A stretch of DNA of 64,000 nt from Mucilaginibacter yixingensis (GCF_041080815.1 NZ_CP160205.1:4960001-5024000); one strand, 5' to 3'. Counted from the stretch's first letter, positions 53,000-61,906 are shown. Made by a program: numbers and translations. Notes: generated by a model from the letters alone, not told the origin.

Positions 53000-53860
53000 A
53001 TGAAAACAAAAATATTGGCCATTGGCGCCCTGTTGGCCGGGGTTGTGGCTATGAGCATATACAGCGGCTGTAAGCCCGAAAAAGTTTCTACCGGTAACGG
53101 CTTGACTACCGATAACCTGGCTGCCAATTTTACGGTAACACCAATACCCAACAAGCCTAACTATTACGCTTTAAAAGCGGCAGAGGTACCAGGTGTGCTG
53201 GGCTACAAATGGAATTTAGGCGATGGCGGCGGCTCGGCGGCGGGCAAGGCTATTGATACCGTTTTTTATCCGGATGCGGGCGCCTATACCATCACCCTAA
53301 CCACTATTGGTAAGGGCGGTGGCTCGGCATCGTCAACCCAAAACATCAGCGTGGCCACGTCTGACCCGAATGCCGGTAACCTGGTACAAGGCGGCAAAAT
53401 GCAGGCCGGCGATGATGCCAAATGGACGCACCTGCAAATATCGCCGGGCGTAACCATGGCCATCAACAATGGCTATATGTGGGCTTCGGGCGGTAATGGC
53501 GGGCACGCGGCCATCTACCAGGCCATTAACGTGGTAGCCGGTAAAAAATATAAAGTAGACATGCTGGTACAAGGCAGCGGCGCTACAGATACCTGGTTTG
53601 AAGTGTATGCCGATTTTGCCGTGCCGGTACAAGGGCAGGATTACCCATCATCAAACAAACTGATCTCTTTAAACACCTGGGCCGGCTGTGGCAAGGGGCA
53701 GTTTAGCGGCAAGCTATCGGCCATATCATGTTCTGGTAGCGGCAATACCTTCACGTTTACCAAAAGCGGTACCGTTTACCTGCTCATTAAGAGCGGTGGC
53801 AGCAACCTGGGCACCACAGGCATTGGCTTTACCAACGTAGAATTTAGAGGAGTTAACTAA
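53000..53860 (+). CDS. PKD-domain surface lipoprotein, probable glycan-binding protein
   Basis: 286 residues with a lipobox (MSIYSGC, Cys-24). Residues about 40-115 form a PKD domain (YKWNLGDGGG, YPDAGAYTITLTTIG). The C-terminal part (about 125-286) looks like a carbohydrate-binding beta sandwich (YQAINVVAGKKYKVDMLVQGSG, WFEVYADF). In beta-glucan loci the gene after susD often encodes such a surface glycan-binding protein. Its place between susD and GH16, with short gaps, supports that role. Confidence 0.8.
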   Translation: MKTKILAIGALLAGVVAMSIYSGCKPEKVSTGNGLTTDNLAANFTVTPIPNKPNYYALKAAEVPGVLGYKWNLGDGGGSAAGKAIDTVFYPDAGAYTITLTTIGKGGGSASSTQNISVATSDPNAGNLVQGGKMQAGDDAKWTHLQISPGVTMAINNGYMWASGGNGGHAAIYQAINVVAGKKYKVDMLVQGSGATDTWFEVYADFAVPVQGQDYPSSNKLISLNTWAGCGKGQFSGKLSAISCSGSGNTFTFTKSGTVYLLIKSGGSNLGTTGIGFTNVEFRGVN

Positions 53861-53931
53861 ACATGCAAAGCAGACCGGAGGTGCAGCGCGATATCGCTGC
53901 ACCCAACCCCGGTTTAAAAATGATTGATGTT

Positions 53932-54786
53932 ATGAAGAAGTTTACCTGGGCTATTGGCCCTGCTATGCTGCTTTTGCTGGCCTGCTCTAAAAAGGCAGAT
54001 GTGGGTGATGACTTGCCCCCCTACCAGCCGCCGGTACAGCAGGTAAAAACCTACTCGTTTGATGCTGCCCCTGCCTGGAGCGATGAGTTTAACACCGATG
54101 GCGCACCCGATGCCAACAAGTGGACCTATGATGTTGGCGGTACCGGCTGGGGTAACCACGAGTTGGAGTATTATACCAATACCACCAATAACGCCAATAT
54201 CAGCGGCGGCATACTCACTATTACAGCACGTAAGGAAAGTATGGGCGGGATGAACTACACCTCATCGCGCCTGGTATCAAAAACACCTGCCGATTTGCTG
54301 TATGGAAGGATTGAGATCCGCGCTAAGCTACCCGCTGGCCGCGGTACCTGGCCAGCCATCTGGATGTTGCCTAATGATTATGCTTATGGCAACTGGCCAA
54401 ACTCTGGCGAGATTGATATTATGGAGCACGTGGGCTTTGACCCGGCCAATGTGCATTTCAGTATCCATGACCAGGTGAATTTTGCCGGTAACTCTAAAAC
54501 CAGTACGTTGAAAATACCCACTTATCAAACCGATTTCCACACCTATCGCGCAGATTGGACGCCCGACAGCATTAAGGGTTATTACGATGACCAACTGGTG
54601 TTTACCTATAACAATCCCAACACTGGTTGGCAAATGTGGCCTTTTGACAAGAGTTTCCACATCCTGCTCAACCTGGCCATCGGCGGTGACTGGGGCGGCT
54701 CGCAAGGGGTAGACGACACAATTTTTCCATGTGCCATGCAGGTAGATTATGTGCGCTATTATAAAATGGTTACAACGGTGAAGTAA
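53932..54786 (+). CDS. GH16 endo-beta-1,3-glucanase (laminarinase-like) lipoprotein
   Basis: 284 residues from the ATG at 53932, giving a lipobox (LLLLAC, Cys-18); ATGs at 53863 and 53920 are in frame but put sequence before the signal. The GH16 fold: AWSDEFNTDGAPDANKW, GNHELEYYT, YGRIEIRAKLPAGRGTWPAIWML and the catalytic GEIDIMEH (Glu-160 nucleophile, Asp-162, Glu-165 acid/base). The WPFDKSFHILLNLAIGGDWGG segment is typical of laminarinases. It should cut beta-1,3 or mixed beta-glucan at the cell surface. It is 72 nt downstream of the PKD gene. Confidence 0.93.
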   Translation: MKKFTWAIGPAMLLLLACSKKADVGDDLPPYQPPVQQVKTYSFDAAPAWSDEFNTDGAPDANKWTYDVGGTGWGNHELEYYTNTTNNANISGGILTITARKESMGGMNYTSSRLVSKTPADLLYGRIEIRAKLPAGRGTWPAIWMLPNDYAYGNWPNSGEIDIMEHVGFDPANVHFSIHDQVNFAGNSKTSTLKIPTYQTDFHTYRADWTPDSIKGYYDDQLVFTYNNPNTGWQMWPFDKSFHILLNLAIGGDWGGSQGVDDTIFPCAMQVDYVRYYKMVTTVK

Positions 54787-54814
54787 ATAGAAAAATATTT
54801 CAGAGCCAATACAT

Positions 54815-54910
54815 CCCCTCTTGAGAGGGGGCGCGAAGGGCATAGCATTGGCAGGGGTGTGTTATTACACACGCAGAAATGACACACCCCTGCACCCCTC
54901 TCTAGAGGGG
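54815..54910. repeat. Family D palindromic element (CCCCTCTTGAGAGGGG)
   Basis: CCCCTCTTGAGAGGGG at the left, CCCCTCTCTAGAGGGG at the right, with inner arms GGCAGGGGTGTGTTATT and AATGACACACCCCTGC. The same element lies in the gap after the cytochrome gene (57850-57945), so copies sit inside and at the end of the locus. The remaining bases up to 55062 show no clear feature. Confidence 0.75.
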
Positions 54911-55062
54911 AATCGCACAATCCACTCCATCGCAAGGCATTAATTAGGGGCAATTGTTTTCCTTCGGGGATGGATGGAGATGGGGGTAAGCGGCTACCTG
55001 CCATCCTCCCTGGGGAAGACGTTGTATGCCATTTTTAATCAATACCCATAAAAATTAAACTG

Positions 55063-56526
55063 ATGAAAAGCATAAAAATATATGGCCTGGCAGTAGCAGT
55101 GTTGACGATGCTGCTCTGGGCCTGCAGCAAAAAAAGCGTAGATGATGGTCCGGATAGTCCGGTTACTACGCAACCGACCAATCCAACTAATCCAACCAAT
55201 CCGTTAAAAAGCGATGTGGCGTTGTGGCTCACTACGGCCGATAAATCGCAGCTGTTTGCCAAGCAGAGCACAGTTCTCAATTTTGCGGCGACAGGCACCG
55301 GCACACAAACTATCAATGTTGATAGTACGGTTACTTACCAAACCATAGACGGCTTTGGTTTTGCGCTTACCGGCGGCAGTGCCACGTTACTCAACTCGCT
55401 GGCCGAACCTCAAAAGACCGATCTGCTGCAAGAACTTTTCGGCACGGCAGATAACGCGATAGGCATCAGTTACATCAGAATCACTATCGGTGCATCTGAT
55501 ATGAGCGCCGCGGCGTTTAGCTATGATGATGTGCCGGGTGATGTATCATTAACCAATTTCAGCCTGGACAAAGAAAAGGCGGATCTGATCCCTATCCTGC
55601 AGAAGATCATCGCTATCAATCCTAACATCAAAATACTGGCCTGTCCGTGGAGTGCACCTGCCTGGATGAAAACCAGCAATAGCTTTACCGGCGGCAGCTT
55701 GAAGCCGGAGAACTACGGCCCATACGCCAACTATTTTGTAAAATACATTCAGGGGATGAAAGCGGCGGGTATTACCATTGATGCAATTACCCCGCAAAAT
55801 GAACCATTGAACGAGTACAACACCCCGGCCATGTTGTTCCAATCGGCAGATGAGGGGGCATTTATTAAAAACAACCTCGGTCCGGCGTTTCAAGCGGCTG
55901 GCATCAGCACCAAGATTATTATCTATGATCATAATGCAGATCATCCCGAGTATGCCACCAATATGCTGGCAGATGCAGCAACGGCAAATTTTGTAGATGG
56001 CTCAGCCTTTCACCTGTACGGTGGAAATGTAAACGCTATTGGTCCGGTGCACACCGCCTACCCTGCCAAAAACCTGTACTTTACCGAGCAGGCCACTTTT
56101 GCAGGAGGCAGCTTCAGCGGCGATTTAAACTGGCACGTGGGCAACCTGGTAGTGGGCGCTACCCGTAACTGGTGCCGCAACGTAATTGAATGGAACCTGG
56201 CGTCTGACCCTAACTATGGCCCGCATACCACAGGCGGTTGCTCTACTTGCCTAGGCGCAGTGACCATTGGCAGCAGCGTGGCGCGCAATGTATCGTACTA
56301 CATTATTGCCCATGCCTCTAAATTTGTGCGCCCCGGTGCTGTGCGGATCAACTCAGATCAATCGGCAACATTGCTGAACGTGGCCTTCAAAAATGCATCA
56401 GGCTCAAAAGTGCTTATTGTGCTCAATAACACCAGTAATGCGCAAACTTTCAACATAAAATACGGGGCTAAAATAGTGACCAGTACGCTAACCGGTGGCG
56501 CGGTAGGTACCTACGTGTGGAACTAA
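55063..56526 (+). CDS. GH30 glycoside hydrolase lipoprotein (beta-1,6-glucanase type)
   Basis: 487 residues with a lipobox (LLWAC, Cys-21) and a short linker of repeated NPT units (about 39-47). The (beta/alpha)8 barrel with side domain follows: IDGFGFALTGGSA, ISYIRITIGASDMS, ILACPWSAPAWMKT. The acid/base Glu-247 (TPQNEPLNEY) and nucleophile Glu-342 (YFTEQ) are present, then a beta side domain to the end. GH30 includes glucosylceramidases and beta-1,6-glucanases; next to GH16 and SusCD the latter is more likely. Confidence 0.92.
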   Translation: MKSIKIYGLAVAVLTMLLWACSKKSVDDGPDSPVTTQPTNPTNPTNPLKSDVALWLTTADKSQLFAKQSTVLNFAATGTGTQTINVDSTVTYQTIDGFGFALTGGSATLLNSLAEPQKTDLLQELFGTADNAIGISYIRITIGASDMSAAAFSYDDVPGDVSLTNFSLDKEKADLIPILQKIIAINPNIKILACPWSAPAWMKTSNSFTGGSLKPENYGPYANYFVKYIQGMKAAGITIDAITPQNEPLNEYNTPAMLFQSADEGAFIKNNLGPAFQAAGISTKIIIYDHNADHPEYATNMLADAATANFVDGSAFHLYGGNVNAIGPVHTAYPAKNLYFTEQATFAGGSFSGDLNWHVGNLVVGATRNWCRNVIEWNLASDPNYGPHTTGGCSTCLGAVTIGSSVARNVSYYIIAHASKFVRPGAVRINSDQSATLLNVAFKNASGSKVLIVLNNTSNAQTFNIKYGAKIVTSTLTGGAVGTYVWN

Positions 56527-56539
56527 GGCGATGTGAGCC

Positions 56540-57775
56540 ATGAAGCAGAAAAAGCTGTTGATTCCCTTGCTGGCGGCGCTATTACCCGCCATGGTGATGC
56601 TGAACAACTGTCGCCGGAAAAGCCCTTCGGCAGATCCGCGTGGACCGGCTTATGCCGGGGCGCAAAGTTGTGAGAGTTGCCACAAAGAGGTATATAACTC
56701 TTACATCCATACGGCGCATTACTTTACCAGTCATACGGTAAGTAGGTCATCCATGCATGGTAATTTCAGCCCGGGGTTTAACAGCTTAGTACTTGCCGGC
56801 GGGCGGCAGATTGCCGCCCAGCGAATCCATAACGATTTTTACCAGGTGGGTTATGAGGATGGCCGCCAAACAGAGGCGCACCAGATGGATCTGGCCATTG
56901 GCGGGGTAAAGGCCGAAACCTATTTGTATTGGAAGAATAACCAGCTGTTTGAACTGCCGCTAACCTGGTTTAACGGGCTGCACAGCTGGGTAAACAGCCC
57001 CGGTTATGCGCCGGATCAAATTAATTTTGACAGACCAGTTGCCATGCGTTGCCTGGAGTGCCACGGCAGTTACATTAAACAGGCCGAGCAGTTAACCCTG
57101 CGCGGCTCACTCAATAGTTACGACCGGAAAAGCCTGATTGCCGGTATTGATTGCGAGCGCTGCCACGGCCCGGCAGCACAGCATGTGGTTTATCATGAGG
57201 ATCATCCGGAGGAGAAACAAGCACATTTTATTGGGGTGTTCAGTAAAATGAGTCGCGCCCGAAAGCTGGATGCCTGTGCAGTTTGCCATGGGGGGAATAA
57301 CGAACGCTTCATTACATCGGCCTTTAATTTTAAAACGGGCGATACGCTGGCCAACTTCAAAGAGCCCGGTTTTGATAACACGCCCGCCAACGCAGCAACG
57401 CTGGATGTACATGGAAACCAAAACGGACTGCTGGCCGGCAGCAAATGCTTTTTAATGAGTAATATGGATTGCACCACCTGTCATGATACGCATGTTAGTC
57501 AGCGCAACCAGGTGGTGCTTTTTGCTGATAAGTGTATGCAGTGCCATAACACTGCCAATCATAATAACTGCAAAATGGCCGGAGGAATGGACGCCGGTGT
57601 GATGAAAAGCAAATGTATAGATTGTCACATGCCAGCCATGCCGTCGGATCAGATAGGCGTGCAAACAGCTACGCAGAAAAAGGCGCTGCCGTACCTGGTG
57701 CGCACGCATCGCATTGCAGTGTATGCCGATGAAGCGAAGAAGATTTTGGCGTTTGTGAGACAGGGGCGACATTAG
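56540..57775 (+). CDS. Heptaheme c-type cytochrome, membrane-anchored
   Basis: 411 residues with a lipoprotein-like or membrane leader (VMLNNC, Cys-24). It has seven CxxCH heme sites: CESCH (44-48), CLECH, CERCH, CAVCH, CTTCH, CMQCH and CIDCH. Extra histidines (AHYFTSH, HPEEKQAH) can serve as distal ligands. The pattern is close to the cytochrome c554/multiheme domain proteins of Bacteroidota, which move electrons in the periplasm. It starts only 13 nt after the GH30 stop, so it is co-transcribed with the glycan locus, an unusual partner. No terminal reductase gene is nearby. Confidence 0.88.
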   Translation: MKQKKLLIPLLAALLPAMVMLNNCRRKSPSADPRGPAYAGAQSCESCHKEVYNSYIHTAHYFTSHTVSRSSMHGNFSPGFNSLVLAGGRQIAAQRIHNDFYQVGYEDGRQTEAHQMDLAIGGVKAETYLYWKNNQLFELPLTWFNGLHSWVNSPGYAPDQINFDRPVAMRCLECHGSYIKQAEQLTLRGSLNSYDRKSLIAGIDCERCHGPAAQHVVYHEDHPEEKQAHFIGVFSKMSRARKLDACAVCHGGNNERFITSAFNFKTGDTLANFKEPGFDNTPANAATLDVHGNQNGLLAGSKCFLMSNMDCTTCHDTHVSQRNQVVLFADKCMQCHNTANHNNCKMAGGMDAGVMKSKCIDCHMPAMPSDQIGVQTATQKKALPYLVRTHRIAVYADEAKKILAFVRQGRH

Positions 57776-57776
57776 C

Positions 57777-57990
57777 GATTACTCGTCGCGGCGGCCAGAG
57801 GCCGCCACAGGTGTTGGGAAGATAGAAAGAAGCGTTGGGATTGCGCGATTCCCCTCTTGAGAGGGGCGGAGGGGTGTGTCATTTATGCGTGCGAATGACA
57901 CACCCCTGCAGCCGCACATTCAACGCGCCCCCTCTCAAGAGGGGATTTGAGCTCTTCCCAACACCTGTGGCCAGGACGCAAGCGACTGCA
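57777..57990. repeat. Nested intergenic repeats: family D inside family C
   Basis: An outer inverted repeat CCACAGGTGTTGGGAAGA (57805-57822) and TCTTCCCAACACCTGTGG (57953-57970) is flanked by GGCGGCCAGAGGCCGCC at the left and GACGCAAGCGACTGC at the right, both family C words. Inside lies a family D copy with CCCCTCTTGAGAGGGG and CCCCTCTCAAGAGGGG. This fills most of the 330-bp gap between the cytochrome and the flavin reductase gene. Confidence 0.65.
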
Positions 57991-58105
57991 AAGCACAGCG
58001 GGCTTTTTGGGCCACCGCGCGCCCTTCGACAGGCTCAGGATGATATCCTCTCCTTTTTATTGAAGTTGACTAATTTTTAATCTCTAACATCTAATCTCTC
58101 CGCCC

Positions 58106-58774
58106 CTATTTTTCAAACACCACCGCATCCGGCTGTGCACCAAGGTCTGTGAGCAAATCGCTGATATCCTTCACCATTTCATCGGGCCCGCACACATAGA
58201 AATGCTGGGAAAAATCTTTGATATGAGTTTTCAGATAATCAGCATCAATGCGTCCGACAGGGTATTTACCAGATCCTTGCGCGCGGCTCAGCAGATACTG
58301 CACGTTGTTGCCCAGCATCTGGTCCAGCTCATCTTTGTAGATAATATCGTCTTCAGTTTGATTAGCGAAGAACAGTTGATTGCCTTGCAAACGCCCATCT
58401 TTATGCAACTGCCGCAGTATCGAAATAAATGGCGTAATGCCCGCTCCGCCGGCAATAAATGTGCCCTCGCCTTTGTAGGCAATGGCGCCCCATATATCGC
58501 GCACAATCAGCTCGTCGCCAGTTACCAGGCTGTGCAGTTTGTTGGTTACGCCATCGTGGTCAAAATATCCTTTGATGGTAAACTCCAGGTAATGTTGATC
58601 GTTCAGGCTGGTAAAGGTAAACGGGCGTTTCTCGTCCTCCCACCCCTGCTGATTGATGGATACCTCGGTAGCCTGTCCGGGTTCAAAAACGTAATCATCG
58701 GGCTTTTCTACCCTGAAGGCTTTTACATTGTGGGTAACCTGCGCAATGTCCAGAATTCTAACAATGTGTTCCAT
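58106..58774 (-). CDS. FAD-binding ferredoxin-reductase-type oxidoreductase
   Basis: 222 residues. FNR-type FAD domain with RPFTFTSLND (RxxS/T-like FAD motif), then the NAD(P) domain with FIAGGAGITPFISILRQL and the C-terminal HFYVCGPDEMVKDI. There is no [2Fe-2S] domain, so it is a flavodoxin/ferredoxin reductase class protein passing electrons between NAD(P)H and a carrier. It stands alone; the 226-bp gap before the HAD gene carries a CCTCTCC-type repeat (58806-58895). Confidence 0.88.
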   Translation of the reverse strand: MEHIVRILDIAQVTHNVKAFRVEKPDDYVFEPGQATEVSINQQGWEDEKRPFTFTSLNDQHYLEFTIKGYFDHDGVTNKLHSLVTGDELIVRDIWGAIAYKGEGTFIAGGAGITPFISILRQLHKDGRLQGNQLFFANQTEDDIIYKDELDQMLGNNVQYLLSRAQGSGKYPVGRIDADYLKTHIKDFSQHFYVCGPDEMVKDISDLLTDLGAQPDAVVFEK

Positions 58775-58805
58775 GGTGCTTATGGTTTAATTACCTGGTT
58801 AAGCC

Positions 58806-58895
58806 TCACCTAATCCTCTCTAAGGGAAAGGTCTTTTCCATGCTTCTACGCGCTAATAGCTCCCTCTCCTCTGGAGAAGGCTGGGGTGAGGTCAT
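58806..58895. repeat. Intergenic inverted repeat, TCCTCTC type
   Basis: CCTCACCTAATCCTCTCTAA at the left and CTCTGGAGAAGGCTGGGGTG at the right form imperfect inverted arms around about 50 nt. Its arms resemble the CCTCTCCAAAGGAGAGG palindrome near 9984. Confidence 0.5.
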
Positions 58896-59000
58896 AATGT
58901 TAAAACATCTACCACTATTTTTGTTTTCAGTTTACAGATTAAAATACCTGTAGCTGTTTTAACTACGAGATTAAGCCGCGCTATTTTGTTATAATTGTTT

Positions 59001-59684
59001 ATGGATATAAAAGTTATTGCTTTTGATGCCGATGACACCCTTTGGGTGAATGAGCCCTATTTCAGGAAAACCGAAGAGGCCTTTTTTGAGCTGATGAGCG
59101 ATTATTTGCAACAGCGGTCTTTAGAGCGTGAATTGATGAAGATTGAAATTGGCAACCTGCCACTGTATGGATACGGGGTAAAAGGTTTTATCCTCTCTAT
59201 GATCGAGGCCGCCCTCAAGGTGTCAGACAAAACCATCAGCATTGAGGTGGTAGACCGCATCATTCAGCTGGGTAAAAATATGCTGGATGAACCGATTGAG
59301 CTGCTGGATGGCGTAGAAGAAGTATTGAAAACACTGAAAGGCCAATACCGGCTGGTAGTTGCTACCAAAGGCGATCTGCTCGATCAGGAGCGCAAGCTGC
59401 GCAAATCTAACCTGGGGCATTATTTCCATCATATTGAAATTATGTCTGAGAAAGATGAAGCCAACTATCAGAAACTGCTGCGCCATCTGGATATCCACCC
59501 GCATGAGCTGCTGATGGTGGGTAATTCCTTAAAATCAGACGTGTTGCCGGTGCTGAATATCGGCGGGCACGCCATCCATGTGCCCTACCACATTACGTGG
59601 GAACACGAAATGATTGAAAACAATATTGAACACGAGAACTTTAAAATGGTAAACACCATCAGCGAAATTTTGCCGCTGTTGTAG
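59001..59684 (+). CDS. HAD family hydrolase
   Basis: 227 residues from the ATG at 59001. HAD motifs: I with FDADDTLW (Asp nucleophile pair near 8-12), II with VVATKGD, III with Lys in MSEKDEANY and IV with MVGNSLKSDVLPVLNIG. The helical cap lies between motifs I and II. The family includes phosphatases for sugar phosphates and nucleotides; the substrate is unknown. It is 24 nt upstream of the GH20 gene on the same strand. Confidence 0.9.
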   Translation: MDIKVIAFDADDTLWVNEPYFRKTEEAFFELMSDYLQQRSLERELMKIEIGNLPLYGYGVKGFILSMIEAALKVSDKTISIEVVDRIIQLGKNMLDEPIELLDGVEEVLKTLKGQYRLVVATKGDLLDQERKLRKSNLGHYFHHIEIMSEKDEANYQKLLRHLDIHPHELLMVGNSLKSDVLPVLNIGGHAIHVPYHITWEHEMIENNIEHENFKMVNTISEILPLL

Positions 59685-59708
59685 TAACCTGTTGAAAAAC
59701 CCATCGCG

Positions 59709-61607
59709 ATGAAGAGATTTTTTACCTTAGCTTTTTCCGGTTTGATCAGCCTGACTGCTGTTGCACAGCCTAAGCCGGCTATTATTCCCAAGCCTGTAAA
59801 AATGGTGACTAAACCGGGGAGTTTTACGCTGCCCAAAACGTTCACCATCTGCGCACCGGCCAAGGCGGCAGATGCATCTGCCTATTTGTTTAAACGGCTG
59901 ATGGCGGCGGGTTTCAAGGTAAGCGTAAAGCCCGGCGCCACGGGCCCGGTAAAAATGATGTTGCTGACCAAGAGCGATCCGGTTATCGGCACCGAAGGGT
60001 ATTATCTGACCAGTACAGCTCAAGGCGTGGTTATTAAAGCTAATGAGTCTGCCGGTTTGTTTTATGGCGCCCAAACGCTGATGCAACTGCTGCCAGCCGC
60101 GGTGCAAGGCACAGAAAGCGCATCTGACGTAAAATGGACTATCCCTCACGTACAGATCACCGATTACCCGCGCTTTGCCTGGCGGGGACTGATGTTTGAC
60201 GTGGTGCGCCATTATTTTACCAAAGCCGAGATTAAGCGTTTTATTGATGAGATGGTGCAATACAAATTTAACGTGCTGCACCTGCACCTGGCTGATGATG
60301 AGGGCTGGCGCATTGAGATCAAAAGTTTACCAAAACTTACGCAAATTGGTGCCTGGCGGGTAAACAAGGTAGGTGATTTTGGCACCTTCACTCCACCTAA
60401 ACCAGATGAGCCACGCAATTATGGCGGTTTTTATACACAGGATGATATTCGTGAAATTGTGGCCTATGCCAAGGCAAATTTTGTAAATGTAATGCCGGAG
60501 ATTGACGTCCCCGGCCATAGTCTGGCGGCCATTGCCTCCTACCCCGAGCTATCTTGTACCCCTGGTGCCGACCAATACCATGTGCGCTCTGGTGAGCGGA
60601 TCATGAACTTTAGCGGCGGATTAACCGCATTGGTAGATAATACCCTTTGCCCGGCTAATGAGCGTGTCTATACTTTCCTGGATAAAGTGGTGGGCGAAAT
60701 GGCGCCGTTGTTCCCCTTCCCTTACATGCACATGGGGGGCGATGAGTGCGCCAAAAACTTCTGGGAACAAAGCGACTCGGTAAAAGCCCTGATGCAGCGC
60801 GAAGGCCTTAAAGATATGGAGCAGGTGCAGAGCTATTTTGAAAAAAGGCTGGAAAAGATAGTAGAATCAAAAGGCAAGAAATTTATGGGCTGGGACGAGA
60901 TTATTGAAGGTGGCCTTGGCCCTAACGCCGCGGTAATGAGCTGGCGTAATCAGAAAGCCGGTATGGACGCCGCCAAAATGGGGCACGAGGTGGTGATGAC
61001 CCCTACGGCCTTTACTTACCTGGATTACATGCAATCAGACCGGGTAACTGAGCCGCATGTGTACGCATCGCTCCGCCTTAATAAAACGTATGAGTTTGAC
61101 CCTGTGCCGGCTGATACGGTGGATTCAAAATTAATTATGGGCGGCCAGGCCAATTTGTGGACCGAACAGATCTACAACTTCCGTCAGGTAGAATACATGC
61201 TTTGGCCAAGGGCCATGGCGGTGTCAGAGTCTGTATGGTCTGCCAAAGGGAGTAAGAACTGGACTGATTTTTTTGGACGTGTAGAAAAACATTTTACCCG
61301 TTTGGATGATGCCGAAATTAAATACTCACCGGCGGTTTATGACCCGGCATTTAGTCCGTCTATTGCCCCTGGTAACCAGTTGCGTGTAGAGTTGAGCACC
61401 GAGATACCGGGACTGGATATTTATTACAGCTTTGACAACTCTTACCCTGATAAATTTTACCCGAGATATACGATGCCCCTCATCGTGCCCAAAGATGCTG
61501 GCCTGATGCGGGTGATTACCTATCGCGGCGGCAAACCTATTGGCAGGATGATTTCCATGCCGATTAGCGAGTTGAATACAAGGGCGAAAAGAGTGCCGAC
61601 ACCGTAA
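59709..61607 (+). CDS. GH20 beta-N-acetylhexosaminidase, exported
   Basis: 632 residues with a signal peptide (about 1-19, no lipobox). A GH20 N-terminal domain (about 22-150) precedes the catalytic barrel: RGLMFDVVRHYFTKAEIKRFID, LHLHLADDEGWRIEI, MPEIDVPGHSLA and the catalytic pair Asp-345/Glu-346 in HMGGDE. A C-terminal chitobiase-like beta domain (about 540-632) closes it. It removes terminal GlcNAc or GalNAc from chitin fragments, peptidoglycan or glycoproteins. It is probably co-transcribed with the HAD gene. Confidence 0.94.
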   Translation: MKRFFTLAFSGLISLTAVAQPKPAIIPKPVKMVTKPGSFTLPKTFTICAPAKAADASAYLFKRLMAAGFKVSVKPGATGPVKMMLLTKSDPVIGTEGYYLTSTAQGVVIKANESAGLFYGAQTLMQLLPAAVQGTESASDVKWTIPHVQITDYPRFAWRGLMFDVVRHYFTKAEIKRFIDEMVQYKFNVLHLHLADDEGWRIEIKSLPKLTQIGAWRVNKVGDFGTFTPPKPDEPRNYGGFYTQDDIREIVAYAKANFVNVMPEIDVPGHSLAAIASYPELSCTPGADQYHVRSGERIMNFSGGLTALVDNTLCPANERVYTFLDKVVGEMAPLFPFPYMHMGGDECAKNFWEQSDSVKALMQREGLKDMEQVQSYFEKRLEKIVESKGKKFMGWDEIIEGGLGPNAAVMSWRNQKAGMDAAKMGHEVVMTPTAFTYLDYMQSDRVTEPHVYASLRLNKTYEFDPVPADTVDSKLIMGGQANLWTEQIYNFRQVEYMLWPRAMAVSESVWSAKGSKNWTDFFGRVEKHFTRLDDAEIKYSPAVYDPAFSPSIAPGNQLRVELSTEIPGLDIYYSFDNSYPDKFYPRYTMPLIVPKDAGLMRVITYRGGKPIGRMISMPISELNTRAKRVPTP

Positions 61608-61619
61608 GCATGGGCCGAA

Positions 61620-61702
61620 TGTCATGCTGAGCGATAGCGAAGCATCTCTGATGATCGGCCGTGTTTATTTGCGTCAAAGATGCTTCGTTCCTCAACATGA
61701 CA
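61620..61702. repeat. Palindromic intergenic element, family A
   Basis: 83 bp: TGTCATGCTGAGCGATAGCG at the left and CTTCGTTCCTCAACATGACA at the right, with GAAGCATCTC / GATGCTTC inner arms. It is nearly the same as 4235-4317. Confidence 0.85.
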
Positions 61703-61716
61703 GGGCCATAAGCCCG

Positions 61717-61800
61717 GTCATCCCGAACTTGTTTCGGGACCTCATATGCAAGGTTACGTGCGGACGGTCCTGTGGGGTGCTGAAACAAGTTCAGCATGAC
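61717..61800. repeat. Palindromic intergenic element, family A (CCCGAACTTG sub-type)
   Basis: 84 bp: GTCATCCCGAACTTGTTTCG at the left and TGAAACAAGTTCAGCATGAC at the right. The same left arm restarts at 63952 and is cut by the right window edge. Confidence 0.8.
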
Positions 61801-61840
61801 GAGGGGGGAGATTTTAGGCCGTTGCGCCCTTCAATTTATT

Positions 61841-61905
61841 TGCAGTCGCTCGCGTCCTCGCGAGTGACGACTATCCAGCGGTCTCTGGCCGCCGTCAAGC
61901 AAGAC
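61841..61905. repeat. Palindromic intergenic element, family C
   Basis: GCAGTCGCTCGCGTCCTCGC followed by GAGTGACGAC and TCTCTGGCCGCC. It is the near-identical inverse of 8171-8232 and abuts the stop of the reductase gene. With the two family A elements before it, it fills the 299-bp gap. Confidence 0.7.
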
Positions 61906-61906
61906 G

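Noticed and set aside
57835-58080. An 81-codon open frame after the cytochrome gene
   Set aside because: It is a translation of the nested family C/D repeats and of a family A-like end (CCCTTCGACAGGCTCAGGAT).
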